Source of the DNA: Candidatus Cloacimonadota bacterium
Lineage (GTDB): Bacteria; Cloacimonadota; Cloacimonadia; Cloacimonadales; WRIO01
Assembly (NCBI GenBank): GCA_023230175.1
Contig: JALNXV010000177.1
Location: forward strand, 1-7,313
Direction: 5' to 3'
DNA length: 7,313 nt
Under the pieces are notes generated by a model. It did not search any database. It was not told the origin of the DNA and saw only the letters and a list, made by a program, of their open reading frames with translations. A program made the translations under genes and the position numbers. Every line of letters begins with the position of its first letter. The first letter of the stretch is position 1. Of the stretch, positions 5,936-7,313 are shown piece by piece.

Positions 5936-7313
5936 TTAAGAGTTTATTCTTTGATTGATTTCATTTATTTTAATTTCATTTGTTAAAATGTATAATATGT
6001 CATTTTCTTTGATTGTGGTATTGCCTTTAGGCAGTATAAGATTGCCATTACGTATTATAGAACTTATTAAGACATCTTTATCAAAGTTTAGTTCAAATAG
6101 TTTTTTGTTTATGCAGGGAGCATTATCTTGAACAAGTATTTCGTACATTTCAAAATTTGTAGTTTTGGTTGAATGCAGTTCAACACTATATGGAGAAAGA
6201 GGTTTTCTTTTTTCTGTAAACTTAAGAAATTTTGCTAAAGTTGCAAGGGTTGTACCCTGAATAATGCACGATAGAAATACAGCAAAGAATATACTGTCAA
6301 AAATTAAATTACTTTCTTTCATACCATAGGCTGCAGGATAAGTAGCTAATACAATAGGAACTGCACCCTTGATACCACCCCACATCAAGAATATTTTTTC
6401 TTTGTAATTGTATTTAAAAAATAGAGTTGATAAAAATACAGCAACTGGTCGTGCGATGAACATCATAACAAAAACAATAAATAATGCACTTTTCCAAACA
6501 TAAATAAACCTACTTGGAAAGGCTAATAGTCCTAACATTATAAAAATAGTAATATTAAAAATTATAGTAATACTTTCTAAAAAATTGCTTACTCCTTGTT
6601 TAGAAGGGAAATTCTTATTGCCAAACCAATAACCCATAAAAAAAACTGAGATTATACTATTAGCATGAAGTAGATCCGATATCCCATAGGTAAAAAGAAT
6701 ACAGCCGATGATTAAAATATTATAATTTCCTCTATTATCTGATTGAAATTTATCAAATATAAATAAAGTAGTTTTATAACATATATAGGCGATAAGTATC
6801 CCTCCGAAAAATTGCCAAATTAATAATATAATTGCCATTATAGGAGAATGAAATGTTTTAGTATATATTTGGATAAAAGTTAAAGTTAGTAATATGGCCA
6901 TAGGGTCATTGGCAGCAGATTCAATGTTTAGAGTAGTTGCTAATTTGTTTTTGATTGGATTTTCTTTTGTAATCATAAATACTGCTGAGGCGTCTGTTGA
7001 TGATATGATTGAAGCTATGATAAATGAATAGATTATGTCGAGTTTTAAGAAATAATGAATAAAAATACCAAGTACAGATGAAGTTAATGCGACTCCAAGA
7101 GTTGCTAATGTTAATGAAGTACCGGCAACACTTTCAAAGTTTTTCTTAGTTATCCTAAACCCACCTTCAAAAATAATAAATATTAGCAAAATATCTGCGA
7201 TACGTTTTGTTAATAAAGCATTATCAAAATAGTATAAGTTTAGTACATCACTACCGGCAAGTATTCCGATAAGAATAAATCCAATTAATAAAGGTAACCC
7301 AATTTTTGAACTA
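5936..7313 (-). CDS. NhaP/CvrA-type monovalent cation/proton antiporter with RCK_C domain (5' end beyond the window)
   Basis: This is an inner-membrane CPA1-family antiporter exchanging K+ or Na+ for H+. The frame is open from the right edge (codon phase at 7312) to the TAA at 5936-5938, giving 458 residues; roughly the first 25-40 are missing. It begins inside the first helices (GLPLLIGFILIGILAGSD), then IIFEGGFR, STDASAVF (about 7000-6977), NIESAANDPMAI with the ion-binding Asn-Asp pair (6910-6905), and WGGIKGAVPIVLATYP (6382-6335). About a dozen hydrophobic helices fill the first 370 residues. A soluble RCK_C (TrkA-C) domain (about 6169-5960) follows, which in relatives binds a nucleotide or other ligand. 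It stops after RCK_C and lacks the extra C-terminal domain of longer NhaP2/CvrA proteins. The usual GLRGAVP arginine is lysine here. Ion preference cannot be read. The call is secure at family level. Confidence 0.93.
   Translation of the reverse strand, partial: SSKIGLPLLIGFILIGILAGSDVLNLYYFDNALLTKRIADILLIFIIFEGGFRITKKNFESVAGTSLTLATLGVALTSSVLGIFIHYFLKLDIIYSFIIASIISSTDASAVFMITKENPIKNKLATTLNIESAANDPMAILLTLTFIQIYTKTFHSPIMAIILLIWQFFGGILIAYICYKTTLFIFDKFQSDNRGNYNILIIGCILFTYGISDLLHANSIISVFFMGYWFGNKNFPSKQGVSNFLESITIIFNITIFIMLGLLAFPSRFIYVWKSALFIVFVMMFIARPVAVFLSTLFFKYNYKEKIFLMWGGIKGAVPIVLATYPAAYGMKESNLIFDSIFFAVFLSCIIQGTTLATLAKFLKFTEKRKPLSPYSVELHSTKTTNFEMYEILVQDNAPCINKKLFELNFDKDVLISSIIRNGNLILPKGNTTIKENDILYILTNEIKINEINQRINS

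Noticed and set aside
7187..7189. TTG as a possible start of the antiporter gene
   Set aside because: The frame stays open to the right edge and encodes the conserved first helices of the family, so the gene continues beyond the window.

Overview
The window is AT-rich DNA from an unidentified bacterium. It holds seven complete protein genes and one broken gene at each edge. Every gene end visible here uses TAA. Most starts are preceded by a good Shine-Dalgarno sequence (AAGGAG-like), and one promoter is a textbook sigma-70 type (TTGACA, 17 bp, TATAAT). That argues against Bacteroidota, which mostly lack both signals. AT-rich lineages such as Cloacimonadota, Spirochaetota, Fusobacteriota or Elusimicrobiota would fit, but nothing here fixes the taxon.

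Layout. On the plus strand, 1-833 is the 3' part of a MeaB/ArgK-type GTPase, the chaperone of methylmalonyl-CoA mutase. It is followed by a complete kinase-like gene of the aminoglycoside/choline phosphotransferase fold (889-1815). Everything from 1871 to the right edge is on the minus strand, so the two blocks converge at about 1816-1870. Reading the minus strand in its own direction, the order is: a monovalent cation/proton antiporter of the NhaP/CvrA type with a C-terminal RCK_C domain (5' end beyond the window); a secreted or periplasmic protein of unknown function (5081-5830); the tightly packed dTDP-sugar genes rmlA, rmlC and rmlB (5066 down to 2582); a small TM1266-like ferredoxin-fold protein with its own consensus promoter and hairpin terminator (2270-2521); and a small two-helix membrane protein (1871-2161).

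How they work together. RmlA, RmlB and RmlC turn glucose-1-phosphate plus dTTP into dTDP-4-dehydro-rhamnose, a precursor for surface polysaccharide. The final reductase, RmlD, is not in the window. The unknown signal-peptide protein lies 14 bp upstream of rmlA and a promoter candidate precedes it, so it probably heads the same transcript. MeaB implies B12-dependent methylmalonyl-CoA (propionate/succinate) metabolism, with the mutase genes expected upstream of position 1. The antiporter and the kinase-like gene have no clear functional link to their neighbours.

I found no CRISPR array, tRNA, rRNA, insertion sequence or phage gene, and no gene-free stretch longer than about 110 bp. Most of the content is ordinary housekeeping and envelope biosynthesis. 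The points worth a second look are the unknown secreted protein in the rml operon, the autonomous TM1266-like unit, several hairpins, and a lysine in place of a normally conserved arginine in the antiporter.
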